DNA of 56,395 bases from Cephaloticoccus sp. (GTDB lineage Bacteria > Verrucomicrobiota > Verrucomicrobiia > Opitutales > Opitutaceae): the NCBI GenBank assembly GCA_030833445.1, contig JAURHD010000018.1:1-56395 (forward strand), written 5' to 3'. Below, one piece after another: positions 14,444-22,990 of the stretch (position 1 is the first letter of the stretch; each line of letters opens with the position of its first letter). The notes under the pieces are model-generated. The model saw only the letters and a program-made list of their open reading frames with translations. It did no database searches and was not told the DNA's origin. Position numbers and translations under genes: made by a program.

Positions 14444-16489
14444 TCAAACCGTCGCAGCCGGCTGTGCCACCGGGAGCAGCACCCGAAACACTGCGCCGCT
14501 GCCAGGATGCGACTGCACTTCCAAACGCCCACCCTGTAGGGTCAGCAATTCACGGGCGATCACCAGACCCAGTCCACTCGAGTCGCCCTGCTTGCTGGTG
14601 TCCGGTGTGAGCCGGGCCGGCGGAGCGAAAATCTTGGCGAATTCCGCCGGGCCAAGACCCGGACCATTGTCGCGCACTTCCGCGAAGGCCCAGCCCCCGG
14701 CCTCGCCAAAGGCTACCTCAATCCGACCGCCGGCCGGGGTAAACTTAATGGCGTTGCCCAACAGATTATCGAAAACTTGGCGCAATCGGTCCGCATCCGC
14801 TTCAATCAAGGGGAGTTCATTCGCCGGTTTGAGAAAGACCAATGCCTGGCCCTTGGCACTCGCGACCGGCTGCAAGGTGTCGACCGCCGCTTGGGCCAAG
14901 GCGGCGAGATTAATCTCCGACGTATGCAACTGCAGGTTCCCTTCCTCGATGGCCGCCGCATCCAAAAAATCCCGGACCAGACTGCGCAATCGGGCCGTGT
15001 CGGCCCGCATGATATCCGCGAGTCGTTGCACAATAGGCGCGTCGCTGGACGAACGTCCAACTAGCTCAGCCGTGGCATTCAATGCGGCCAAAGGAACCTT
15101 CAAGTCATGCGAAGCCATCATTAATAGTCGCGACTTCAGTCTTTCGGCTGTCTCGGCCTTTTCACGGGCGTGCTCGGTGGTCGCCTGCATCCGGCGCTGC
15201 GCCCGCATCCGCACCCGGTGCAACAGCAGCACCGCGCCAAAGAGCACCAACCCCAAGGCCAGCCCGATCACGAGGACCAGATTTTGCAGACGGCGGCGGT
15301 CAATTTCACCGGCCTTCAAATCCTGATCGCGGCGCAGCAGGGCGATTTCCAATTCGCGTTGCTCCGCGTTGTAGTGGGCCCGCAGCTCACTCATGCGTTG
15401 CCGATCCTGATCCCCGCGCATTTCCTCATTCGATGCCGTGAGCTTGCGTTCATAGGCCAACGCATCCGCAAACTGTCCCCTGGCCTCGTGGGTGGCGGCA
15501 TATTCCTGATAGATGGCTCCTAGCACTTCAGCACTGCCGAGGTTGACCGCTATCTCATAAGCCTGATCAAGATGAGTCAGTGCCTCCGCCGTGCGACTGG
15601 TTCCGCGCATCACCGTGGCAAGCCGCCGGTGCGTGTTGGCAATGTAGCGCCGCAGCTTGAGGGGCTGATAAATCGCCAAGGCCTGCTCCAAATAAACCAG
15701 CGCTTGGGCGGAGTCCCCTTGGGCATCCGCCACCAGACCCAGATTGGTCAATGAATCGGCGATCGCCCGTCGCTGGCCGAGGGCCTCGCGAATCGACAGG
15801 GCCTGACGGTGCAGTTCACGGGCGCGCGGGAAATCTTGTTCAGCCAAAAAATAATTCCCCAGGCTGTTGAGGATACTCGCCAGTTGCCGCTGGTCACCGG
15901 CCGTCTGGGCCAGTCGCAGGGCTATATCGAAATGAGTGCGGGCATCATCCCGATTGCCAAACCGTTCGTAAGTCAGTCCGAGCGCTACATGCGTCCGCGC
16001 CAGCAAGGCATCATCCCCCAAGGCCGGCACCAGTTTCAGCTCCTCCAAATGGGTTTCAATGGATCGCGGATAATCGGCCAGATTCCAATGCATGCGGCCC
16101 ATCAAATAGAGAAACTCCACCTCCAAGCGCTTATCACCCAAGGTCCGGGCCTGCTCCAATCCCTCACGGGCCATGGCCAGCCCCGTCGTGTAATCACCCC
16201 GACGTCGTTGCAGGTTAACCAAGGCAGCCATCGCCTGTAGTTTAGTCCGCTCATCGGTTGCGGTGGCCAGGGCATGTTCAGCCTGAGCGTAAGCTTCATC
16301 CCCTTCGCCGGGGTCCGTATCGATCGGCTGAGTCACGTTGGACTCTCCGTCAATGGGCGACCCCCTCAGGCCGGGCGCGGTTTGCACCCACAAGGTCAGA
16401 GCCAACGAAATTCCCGCCACCCAACCGGCTACACCACCCAACCGGAACTCCCGGCCAGTAATTCTAAGCGGGCTTTCCACGGGTGACAT
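14444..16489 (-). CDS. Sensor histidine kinase with TPR ligand domain
   Basis: A 681-residue membrane histidine kinase. An N-terminal membrane segment or signal anchor (about residues 18-37) is followed by an extracytoplasmic array of about seven tetratricopeptide repeats (residues 64-345, for example SLTNLGLVADAQGDSAQAL), a second membrane helix at about 402-424, a coiled-coil linker, the HisKA domain with the phosphoacceptor His461 in MMASHDLKVPL, and an ATPase domain with N box DNLLGNAIKF, G1 VRDNGPGLG and G2 GLGLVIA. It ends back to back with the neighbouring response-regulator frame, the only regulator nearby and therefore the likely partner, but that regulator carries a nonsense codon. 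The stimulus is unknown; TPR sensors of this layout often sense through a partner protein. Confidence 0.93.
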   Translation of the reverse strand: MSPVESPLRITGREFRLGGVAGWVAGISLALTLWVQTAPGLRGSPIDGESNVTQPIDTDPGEGDEAYAQAEHALATATDERTKLQAMAALVNLQRRRGDYTTGLAMAREGLEQARTLGDKRLEVEFLYLMGRMHWNLADYPRSIETHLEELKLVPALGDDALLARTHVALGLTYERFGNRDDARTHFDIALRLAQTAGDQRQLASILNSLGNYFLAEQDFPRARELHRQALSIREALGQRRAIADSLTNLGLVADAQGDSAQALVYLEQALAIYQPLKLRRYIANTHRRLATVMRGTSRTAEALTHLDQAYEIAVNLGSAEVLGAIYQEYAATHEARGQFADALAYERKLTASNEEMRGDQDRQRMSELRAHYNAEQRELEIALLRRDQDLKAGEIDRRRLQNLVLVIGLALGLVLFGAVLLLHRVRMRAQRRMQATTEHAREKAETAERLKSRLLMMASHDLKVPLAALNATAELVGRSSSDAPIVQRLADIMRADTARLRSLVRDFLDAAAIEEGNLQLHTSEINLAALAQAAVDTLQPVASAKGQALVFLKPANELPLIEADADRLRQVFDNLLGNAIKFTPAGGRIEVAFGEAGGWAFAEVRDNGPGLGPAEFAKIFAPPARLTPDTSKQGDSSGLGLVIARELLTLQGGRLEVQSHPGSGAVFRVLLPVAQPAATV

Positions 16490-16548
16490 GCCTTAACCCC
16501 GCAAACCCTCCGGCGATTTTCAATCCAATAGGGATATCGCCGCCCCTA

Positions 16549-16647
16549 AACACAAAGGCCGCCTCTTTCGAGGCGGCCCGAGTGACCTAACACCAAGCAA
16601 ACTATTTGAACTACAAACATCACTGTATTGAGCACAGTGGTGACTAC
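16549..16647 (-). ncRNA. Candidate small RNA, copy 1 of a tandem pair
   Basis: The minus strand shows TTGAGC (16683-16678) and GTCTAT (16659-16654) at an 18-bp spacing, a conserved CYGAATGTA at the expected start, a short hairpin CACTGT/ACAGTG unique to this copy, the shared block GTTTGTAGTTCAAA and TTGGTGTTAGGTCACT, and a terminator with a 9-bp stem GGCCGCCTC-GAAA-GAGGCGGCC followed by a U-rich tail. A 24-codon frame exists (ATG near 16621) but it is destroyed in copy 2 by a missing ATG and a length change, so I read the unit as non-coding. Predicted length is about 100 bases. No known RNA family matches by eye. Confidence 0.55.
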
Positions 16648-16752
16648 ATTCGGATAGACGCGCGATGGTCAGGAAACGCTCAATCTTTCGTGAAGTATTT
16701 TGCGGGGCATTTTTGAGGACACAAAACCCTGCAATCGAGATCGTTTACTCCA

Positions 16753-16847
16753 GAAACACGAAGACCGCCTCTTTCGAAGCGGTCTAAGTGACCTAACACC
16801 AAACAAACCTTTTTGAACTACAAACTACACTATGAAATATTGCTTAC
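16753..16847 (-). ncRNA. Candidate small RNA, copy 2 of a tandem pair
   Basis: This has the same organisation as copy 1: TTGAGC (16882-16877), GTCTAT (16859-16854) at 17 bp, CTGAATGTA at the start, the shared block GTTTGTAGTTCAAA and TTTGGTGTTAGGTCACT, and a terminator GACCGCTTC-GAAA-GAGGCGGTC with a U-rich tail. Relative to copy 1 the terminator stem has a G-C to A-U exchange and a C-G to U-G change, both keeping the pairs on the minus-strand RNA. The central hairpin of copy 1 is missing through a deletion of about 10 bases. Predicted length is about 95 bases. Confidence 0.55.
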
Positions 16848-16971
16848 ATTCAGATAGACGTAGCTGAGTGCAAAACGCTCAAAATTTGTTGAAAGTTTTT
16901 TCCGATAAGTTTCATGAGGTTGTATCTAGCTTTCATACAGCTGTTTATGAATATAAAATGTTCGAAAATCC

Positions 16972-17451
16972 TTACTCAAATTGCTTGGATAAACTTAAAA
17001 CCAACACCTGATAGGTGCTCGTTCCCTCATCAACGCCGCCCATAAATGAACCCGCTACCTGCCGCTGACCCAATCTCACACTCACTCCAGTATGAAAGGC
17101 CATGGTGGAAGGAATCGTATCTGACCCGATTTGAATCTGCTCAACCAATGCGAAATCCGAAAAAATCCTGTAAGCACCTTCCTTTGCGGGGTTGATCTTT
17201 GCATCGATTTTCAAGGTAAACACTCCGATGCGCACGGAGCTCCGCGCAGTGCCGTCCGGTTGGATTGCGATCGATTGGGTAATTGACGGTTCTCTATCCC
17301 CCAACAGTGCCAACTGGGCTTCCGGCGATTTATCCTTCAGCAAACCCGCCTCTCCTTCGAAGCGATAAATATCCAGCCTCAGATTGAGTGATTCGGCCGC
17401 CAAGGCATTCAAACCCAACGCAAATAAGGCCACCGCCAGCAGAGTTTTCAT
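16972..17451 (-). CDS. Secreted protein of unknown function
   Basis: I do not recognise this 159-residue protein. The ATG at 17451 opens into a clear signal peptide (MKTLLAVALFALGLNALAAE), so it is exported; the longer open frame from 17487 adds a basic stretch that would spoil the signal. The mature part is rich in beta strands (SLNLRLDIYRFEGEAG, SSVRIGVFTLKIDAKINP, VSVRLGQRQVAGSF) and has no cysteines, much like small periplasmic or outer-membrane-associated proteins that resemble type-II/III secretion secretin-associated or DUF families. It follows the lysine aminomutase gene by 42 bases on the same strand and may be co-transcribed, with no evident functional link. Two small-RNA units lie just downstream. 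Confidence 0.75.
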   Translation of the reverse strand: MKTLLAVALFALGLNALAAESLNLRLDIYRFEGEAGLLKDKSPEAQLALLGDREPSITQSIAIQPDGTARSSVRIGVFTLKIDAKINPAKEGAYRIFSDFALVEQIQIGSDTIPSTMAFHTGVSVRLGQRQVAGSFMGGVDEGTSTYQVLVLSLSKQFE

Positions 17452-17493
17452 GACCGCGAGGTAACTACGCCGCCGGGCTAAACGCAAAACGCT

Positions 17494-18693
17494 TCAGTCA
17501 ATGCGCAGCTCGGCCACCGGAATTTCGCGGGCAACTTCGGCACCCGATTTGGGCAATGGCGTGGTCGTTAGCGGATAGCGGAATTGTTTGCCCTCGAAAT
17601 TGCGGAAGATGACTTCCTCATCGGTGATCTTCTCCACGTAGTCCGGATTGACCGGCACCTTGCCACCGCCGCCGGGTGCATCGATGACGTATTGCGGCAC
17701 CGCGTAACCCGTAGTGTGGCCACGCAGCGCCTTGATGATCTCAATCCCCTTGCGCACATCCACCTTGAAGTGGCTGCCGCCGGTAATGAGATCCATCTGG
17801 TAAATGTAATAAGGCCGCACCCGCATCCGCAGCAGCCGGTGCACGAGCGCCTTCATGACTTCAGGGTCGTCGTTCACGCCCTTGAGCAGCACGCTTTGAT
17901 TGCCCAACGGCACCCCGGCGAAAGCGAGGCGGTCGCAGGCATCCTTCAATTCCTGGGTCGCTTCCTTGGGATGGTTCACGTGAATGCTCATCCAGATCGG
18001 GCCGTATTTTTTGAAAATCTCACAGAGTGCCGGCGTAATTCGCTGCGGCAGGAAAACCGGGATGCGCGAACCGATGCGGATGAACTCCACGTGCTTGATG
18101 CCACGCAGCCGGGCGAGCAAGTGTTCGAGTTTCTTATCGGAGAGCAGCAACGGGTCCCCTCCGGAAAGCAGCACGTCCCGGATTTCGGGGTGGGCCTCGA
18201 TGTAACGCAGGGCCTGTTCGTATTCCGGATGAAAATTGTAGTCCTGCGCGTTGGAAACCAATCGGCTGCGGGTGCAGTAACGGCAGTAGGCGGCACAGCG
18301 ATCGGTCACCAGAAACAAGACCCGGTCCGGATAACGGTGCACGAGCCCGGGCACGGGCGAGTGTTCGTCCTCCCCGAGTGAATCGAGCATCTCCTCGGCA
18401 GCGATCTGAGTCTCACCGGAGCGTGGGATCATCTGCTTCCGAATCGGGCAGTCGGGATTGTCGCGGTCGATCAGGTTGAAAAAATAGGGGGTGATCGCTA
18501 GAGAGAGCTTCTTGTCGGCAAACAGGCATCCGGCCTTTTCCTCGGGCGTCAGCGTCATATAACGCTCCAGCTGCGCGACGCTGGTAATGCGATTTTTCAG
18601 CTGCCAGATCCAGTCGCGCCAATCGGCTTCCGGGACGTGCTGCCAAAGGCCCTGGCCTTGGAACCAGACGGCGCGATCTTCTTGGTAAGGCAT
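17494..18693 (-). CDS. kamA: Lysine 2,3-aminomutase (radical SAM, PLP-dependent)
   Basis: A 399-residue cytosolic radical-SAM enzyme that converts L-lysine to beta-lysine. The iron-sulfur motif is C133-x3-C137-x2-C140 (CAAYCRYC), followed by VLLSGGDPLLL for S-adenosylmethionine binding. The PLP lysine is K345 in DAPGGGGK, and the two aspartates that hold the substrate lysine in KamA, in YIYQMDL (D301) and VIDAP (D338), are both present, which favours lysine over glutamate. The C-terminal extension beyond the barrel distinguishes it from the shorter EF-P modifying EpmB. No beta-lysine acetyltransferase (ablB) or elongation-factor gene lies nearby, so beta-lysine could serve as osmolyte precursor, fermentation intermediate or EF-P substrate. 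The following gene on the same strand encodes an unknown secreted protein. Confidence 0.92.
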   Translation of the reverse strand: MPYQEDRAVWFQGQGLWQHVPEADWRDWIWQLKNRITSVAQLERYMTLTPEEKAGCLFADKKLSLAITPYFFNLIDRDNPDCPIRKQMIPRSGETQIAAEEMLDSLGEDEHSPVPGLVHRYPDRVLFLVTDRCAAYCRYCTRSRLVSNAQDYNFHPEYEQALRYIEAHPEIRDVLLSGGDPLLLSDKKLEHLLARLRGIKHVEFIRIGSRIPVFLPQRITPALCEIFKKYGPIWMSIHVNHPKEATQELKDACDRLAFAGVPLGNQSVLLKGVNDDPEVMKALVHRLLRMRVRPYYIYQMDLITGGSHFKVDVRKGIEIIKALRGHTTGYAVPQYVIDAPGGGGKVPVNPDYVEKITDEEVIFRNFEGKQFRYPLTTTPLPKSGAEVAREIPVAELRID

Positions 18694-18815
18694 GGGTTTG
18701 AGGGAAATTGGTAAGGCGCCTAACCAGCGCTGTCAAACGGCCGGGAAAGTTTTTCTGGGGCCGCGCGAGATTTCCCCTTGGCAGTCCGGTTACGACACCT
18801 TTTCGTCAGGCTTTA

Positions 18816-19988
<1,173 letters not shown>

Positions 19989-19991
19989 ACG

Positions 19992-20228
19992 ATGCCGGCC
20001 CCGACAGGATTCACCTACCGGGAGCATAAGGACGGCTCGGTCAGCATTACCCATCAGGGCAGCTTGGCGGCGACTTTGCGCAAGCGCGAAGCGGTCGACT
20101 TTCTCGGTGAGGTCACCTCGATCGACGCGGCGGACGCGCAGGAATTGATGGCCCGTCTGACCGGCAATTATAAGCGGGGCAACGAAGGTCGGGCCGCGGA
20201 CCACTTTCGTAATCGTGAAGCAGATTAA
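19992..20228 (+). CDS. Small conserved-looking protein downstream of carA
   Basis: I do not recognise this 78-residue protein (starts MPAPTGFTYREHKDGSVSI). It is soluble and mixed alpha/beta, with a strand-turn-strand start resembling an SH3-like or KOW-like fold followed by a helix (AADAQELMARLTG) and a polar tail (KRGNEGRAADHFRNREAD). Its ATG lies three bases after the carA stop, so it is almost certainly translated from the carA mRNA. Codon use matches carA. Whether it takes part in nitrogen or pyrimidine metabolism cannot be told from sequence. Confidence 0.72.
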   Translation: MPAPTGFTYREHKDGSVSITHQGSLAATLRKREAVDFLGEVTSIDAADAQELMARLTGNYKRGNEGRAADHFRNREAD

Positions 20229-20406
20229 GCGACCAGGGCACCGGCTAATTGGCTCGGAAATTGTTCCACACTGACCATAGATGCTGCCTGCACGACACGT
20301 GATCCTGAAATCCAGATGATAATCACGAATTTGAAGCCGCCCCGGTAATGCCAACCCGCGACCCATCAACATACCCGTAAATGCAGGGATCAAAATTCAC
20401 TCAGGC

Positions 20407-21036
20407 ATGGCTGGTTGGGTAAATATTGGCGTGCTGCTTTGTCGGAACCACTGCCACCTGTGCACAAGTGGAGACATCCGATAGTGAGTCAGGGGGGTTA
20501 CCGCTGAGCATGGCCGAAGCCATTCGTCTCGCCCTGCAGAACAACCGAACTTTGGAAAAGGCCGGTTTCGACCGGGAATCCCAGCGTTTCGACTTGCGGG
20601 TGGCCGAGGATGAATTTCGGCCCAACCTCGATTTGATCTACGGCGTAGGCTACAACCCTGTCACCACCTCGGGCACCGAAGTCACCACGCGCAGTAATAG
20701 CGTCACGACGGCGGTTACTCAACGTCTGCCGACTGGAGCCCGCTTCGGGATCGTGTGGGACAATTTCGAGACGGACCGATCCAGTGCCACGACCAAGGTT
20801 TATGATTCAAACATGTCCCTCCAGTTTGACCAACCACTGCTGCGCGGTGGTGGCTTGCAGACCAACTTGGCGGGACTGCGGATAGCACGCCTGACCGAGT
20901 CGACCAACGTTCTCGAATACAAGAAAACCATCATCAATGCCGTCACCAGTGTGATCTACACCTACCGGGCATTGCTGCAGTCCCAGCGTCAGGTCGAAGT
21001 AACGCGATCCGCGGTGGAAAAAGCCCGCCAGCCCGC
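20407..21036 (+). pseudogene. Remnant of a TolC-type outer-membrane efflux protein
   Basis: The frame from about 20426 encodes the N-terminal half of an outer-membrane factor: LSMAEAIRLALQNNRTLEKAGFDRESQRF (the entry helix), a beta section (VTTAVTQRLPTGARFGIVWD, then MSLQFDQPLLRGGG), and the second helix (LAGLRIARLTESTNVLEYKK to YTYRALLQSQRQVEV). It is broken at both ends. At the 5' end a plausible signal peptide (MAGWVNIGVLL from the ATG at 20407) is in a different frame from the body (FVGTTATCAQ), which implies a one-base indel near 20431-20443. At the 3' end homology stops near 21030, where the frame runs into the antisense of kdsB, so the whole C-terminal half is gone. No membrane-fusion or pump gene is adjacent. 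Confidence 0.78.
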
Positions 21037-21061
21037 GCAAGGGGCATATGCCATGCAGGCC

Positions 21062-21805
21062 TCACCCCAGCCACGCTTCGAACTTCGCGGCATCCTTCAG
21101 CGTGTCCACACCGATCGTCGGATCGTCGGTAATCGCGCAGTGAATATCGTAGCCATTTTCCAGCACGCGCAGTTGCTCCAGTTTTTCGATCTGTTCGTAA
21201 CGGCCGAGCGGCAGTGATCCGAGTTTGGCCAACAGGTCTGCCTGGTAAGCGTAAAGCCCCAAGTGCCGATGACAGGGATTGGTCTTCACCCACTCGTCGT
21301 CGATCGTGAGTCCCAGATCGCGCGAAAACGGCAGCCGGGAACGCGAAAAATACAGGGCCCGACCATCAGACCGCATGACGACCTTTACCTGATTCGGATC
21401 ATAGAAATCGACGATGCGCTTAAATGGGGTGGCCAAGGTGGCCATGGCCGCCCCACCTGCCAGCAATCCGGCCAGGGCCTTGATCTGAGCGGCACTGACC
21501 AAGGGCTCGTCGGCTTGCACGTTGATGATGTGCGCGGCCTGAACCGTGCGATTGGCCTCCGCAATGCGATCGGTCCCGCTTTGATGGGCTGGATTCGTCA
21601 TGATGGCCTGAAACCCCGACCCGGTCACACAGTCGCGCAGTTCGGCATGATCGACGGCAAACCAGAGCGGAATTTCCGGCGCTTGGGCACGAATTCGCTC
21701 GGCCACCCAAAGCAACAACGGCTTGCCCTTGATCTTATGCAAGAGCTTGCGGGGGAAGCGGGTGGACTCCAACCGGCAGGGGACGATGATCGCAATATCG
21801 GGCAT
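21062..21805 (-). CDS. kdsB: 3-deoxy-manno-octulosonate cytidylyltransferase
   Basis: A 247-residue enzyme that joins CTP to Kdo to give CMP-Kdo for lipopolysaccharide inner core synthesis. The ATG at 21805 gives the canonical start MPDIAIIVPCRLESTRFPRK, with the CTP-binding P-loop-like RLESTRFPRK; the frame upstream to 21964 is not conserved. The family blocks AVDHAELRD, NPAHQSGTDRIAEA, INVQADEPLV and the late GLYAYQADLLAKL, LEQLRVLENGY are all present. Its 3' end is 26 bases from the broken end of the TolC remnant on the other strand. Presence of kdsB supports an LPS-bearing outer membrane. It starts divergently from the HPr gene. Confidence 0.95.
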   Translation of the reverse strand: MPDIAIIVPCRLESTRFPRKLLHKIKGKPLLLWVAERIRAQAPEIPLWFAVDHAELRDCVTGSGFQAIMTNPAHQSGTDRIAEANRTVQAAHIINVQADEPLVSAAQIKALAGLLAGGAAMATLATPFKRIVDFYDPNQVKVVMRSDGRALYFSRSRLPFSRDLGLTIDDEWVKTNPCHRHLGLYAYQADLLAKLGSLPLGRYEQIEKLEQLRVLENGYDIHCAITDDPTIGVDTLKDAAKFEAWLG

Positions 21806-21877
21806 CGATGCCGAGACTGGCGGCTGGTTTTTAAGTTGCAAGCCGGGCGCTCTTAACGGAATTTCCGCCGTTTCGTA

Positions 21878-22186
21878 ATGACAGCAAGCAACCAAAGCGC
21901 CGCCACCTCTGCTCCTCAACAACTCAGTAAGGAGCTTTTGGTGCAGAACAAGATGGGTATTCATGCCCGCCCCGCTGCCATGATTGTGCGGGTGACCAAC
22001 AAGTTTAAAGCCGATGTCTTCGTCGAAAAGGACGAGGAGCAGGTTAACGGTAAAAGCATCATGGGCTTGATGATGCTAGCCGCCGGCAAGGGTTCCAAAG
22101 TGAAGTTTTTGGCCACGGGCGCAGATGCCGCCCAGATGCTGGAAGAGCTGGCTCAGCTCTTCGCGCGTAAATTCGACGAAGCCTGA
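21878..22186 (+). CDS. ptsH: HPr phosphocarrier protein
   Basis: A small (102-residue) HPr-family phosphocarrier. The active-site His is residue 29 in GIHARPAA, and the regulatory serine of Gram-positive-type HPr is present at residue 60 in NGKSIMGLMML, so phosphorylation by an HPr kinase is possible. The first 14 residues are an unusual polar extension (MTASNQSAATSAPQQ) before the standard KELLVQNKMG start; the ATG further in would delete the conserved first strand. No enzyme I, EII or hprK gene is in the window, so it could serve a sugar PTS or, as in many Verrucomicrobia and proteobacteria, a regulatory nitrogen/carbon PTS. It converges on the TatD gene with only four bases between stops. 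Confidence 0.92.
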   Translation: MTASNQSAATSAPQQLSKELLVQNKMGIHARPAAMIVRVTNKFKADVFVEKDEEQVNGKSIMGLMMLAAGKGSKVKFLATGADAAQMLEELAQLFARKFDEA

Positions 22187-22190
22187 GTCG

Positions 22191-22988
22191 TTAGATTCCG
22201 TAAAACGACCGGGCGTTTCGCGTGGTGATTGCGGCCAGTTCGTCATAGCCGACGCCATATAACCCCGCGCAGAACTCTGCGGTATGTCGCACATAGGCGG
22301 GCTCGTTGGGTTTGCCCCGCTTAGGCACTGGCGCCAGATAGGGGGCATCCGTCTCGATCATCAAGCGGTCCAAGCCCTGTAGCTTGGCCGCTTGCCGGAC
22401 ATTCTCCGCACTTTTGTAGGTGATGATGCCCGTGAACGACCCGCGGCCACCCCGCTCCATTAACTGGGCCATTTCGGTTGGCCCTTCGGCAAAACAGTGA
22501 AAGACCACCCGGTTCCAGTTCACACCACTGGCGTCAATCATGGCCAAACATTCGGCAAAGGCACCGCGGGAATGAATCACCACCGGACAGTTCAGTGATT
22601 TGGCCAGTGCCAACTGCGCGGCGAAGGCGGCTTGTTGTTGGTTAAACAGGGCCTCGGCTTCAGTTGCTTCCTTGGGCAGGTGAAACCGGTCCAGGCCACA
22701 CTCACCAAGCGCGACCGGCAAGGTCTGGCCCGCCTCGAAATAACCGGGCAAAAGCGCCACCTCATCGGCCCAGTTCGCCTCCACATAACAGGGATGCAAT
22801 CCGACCGAATAATGCACAAAACCAAGCCGTGCCGCGGCGATGTCGCGGTAAGGGCTCCAATCATCCGAGGCGGTGCCAATCGCGATCATGGCTTCGAGGT
22901 CCGCCGTGCGAGCCCGCGCCAAAGCCGCTTCCAAATCGCCAGCGACGGCAAATGACTCCAAGTGGGTATGCGTATCAATCAGGCCCAT
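22191..22988 (-). CDS. tatD: TatD-family metal-dependent hydrolase (putative DNase)
   Basis: A 265-residue TIM-barrel metallohydrolase of the TatD/YcfH family. The metal motif LIDTHTHLES is at the very start, Glu in ALGECGLDRF at about 95, His in VIHSRGAF and HCFAEGPTEM, and Asp in METDAPYLAPVPKRGKPNEPAYV at about 206-228. I chose the ATG at 22988, which puts THTH at residues 6-9 as in the family. It begins two bases after the stop of the M32 carboxypeptidase gene, so the two are translationally linked. Members act as 3'-5' exonucleases or D-aminoacyl-tRNA deacylase-like enzymes; DNA quality control is the usual assignment. Confidence 0.93.
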   Translation of the reverse strand: MGLIDTHTHLESFAVAGDLEAALARARTADLEAMIAIGTASDDWSPYRDIAAARLGFVHYSVGLHPCYVEANWADEVALLPGYFEAGQTLPVALGECGLDRFHLPKEATEAEALFNQQQAAFAAQLALAKSLNCPVVIHSRGAFAECLAMIDASGVNWNRVVFHCFAEGPTEMAQLMERGGRGSFTGIITYKSAENVRQAAKLQGLDRLMIETDAPYLAPVPKRGKPNEPAYVRHTAEFCAGLYGVGYDELAAITTRNARSFYGI

Positions 22989-22990
22989 GC

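Larger units (their letters stand above)
16490..16971. other. Intergenic region holding two tandem small-RNA units
   Basis: This 482-base stretch carries no credible protein gene. It consists mostly of two diverged direct copies of a roughly 150-base unit on the minus strand, each with upstream A/T-rich DNA, a promoter-like pair and a terminator; they are listed separately. The remaining 16890-16971 is A/T-rich trailer of the gene at 16972 with only weak inverted repeats. Confidence 0.7.

Noticed and set aside
16550-16625. A 24-codon minus-strand open frame in small-RNA copy 1
   Set aside because: The ATG and the frame are not conserved in copy 2 and the frame would read through the terminator stem.
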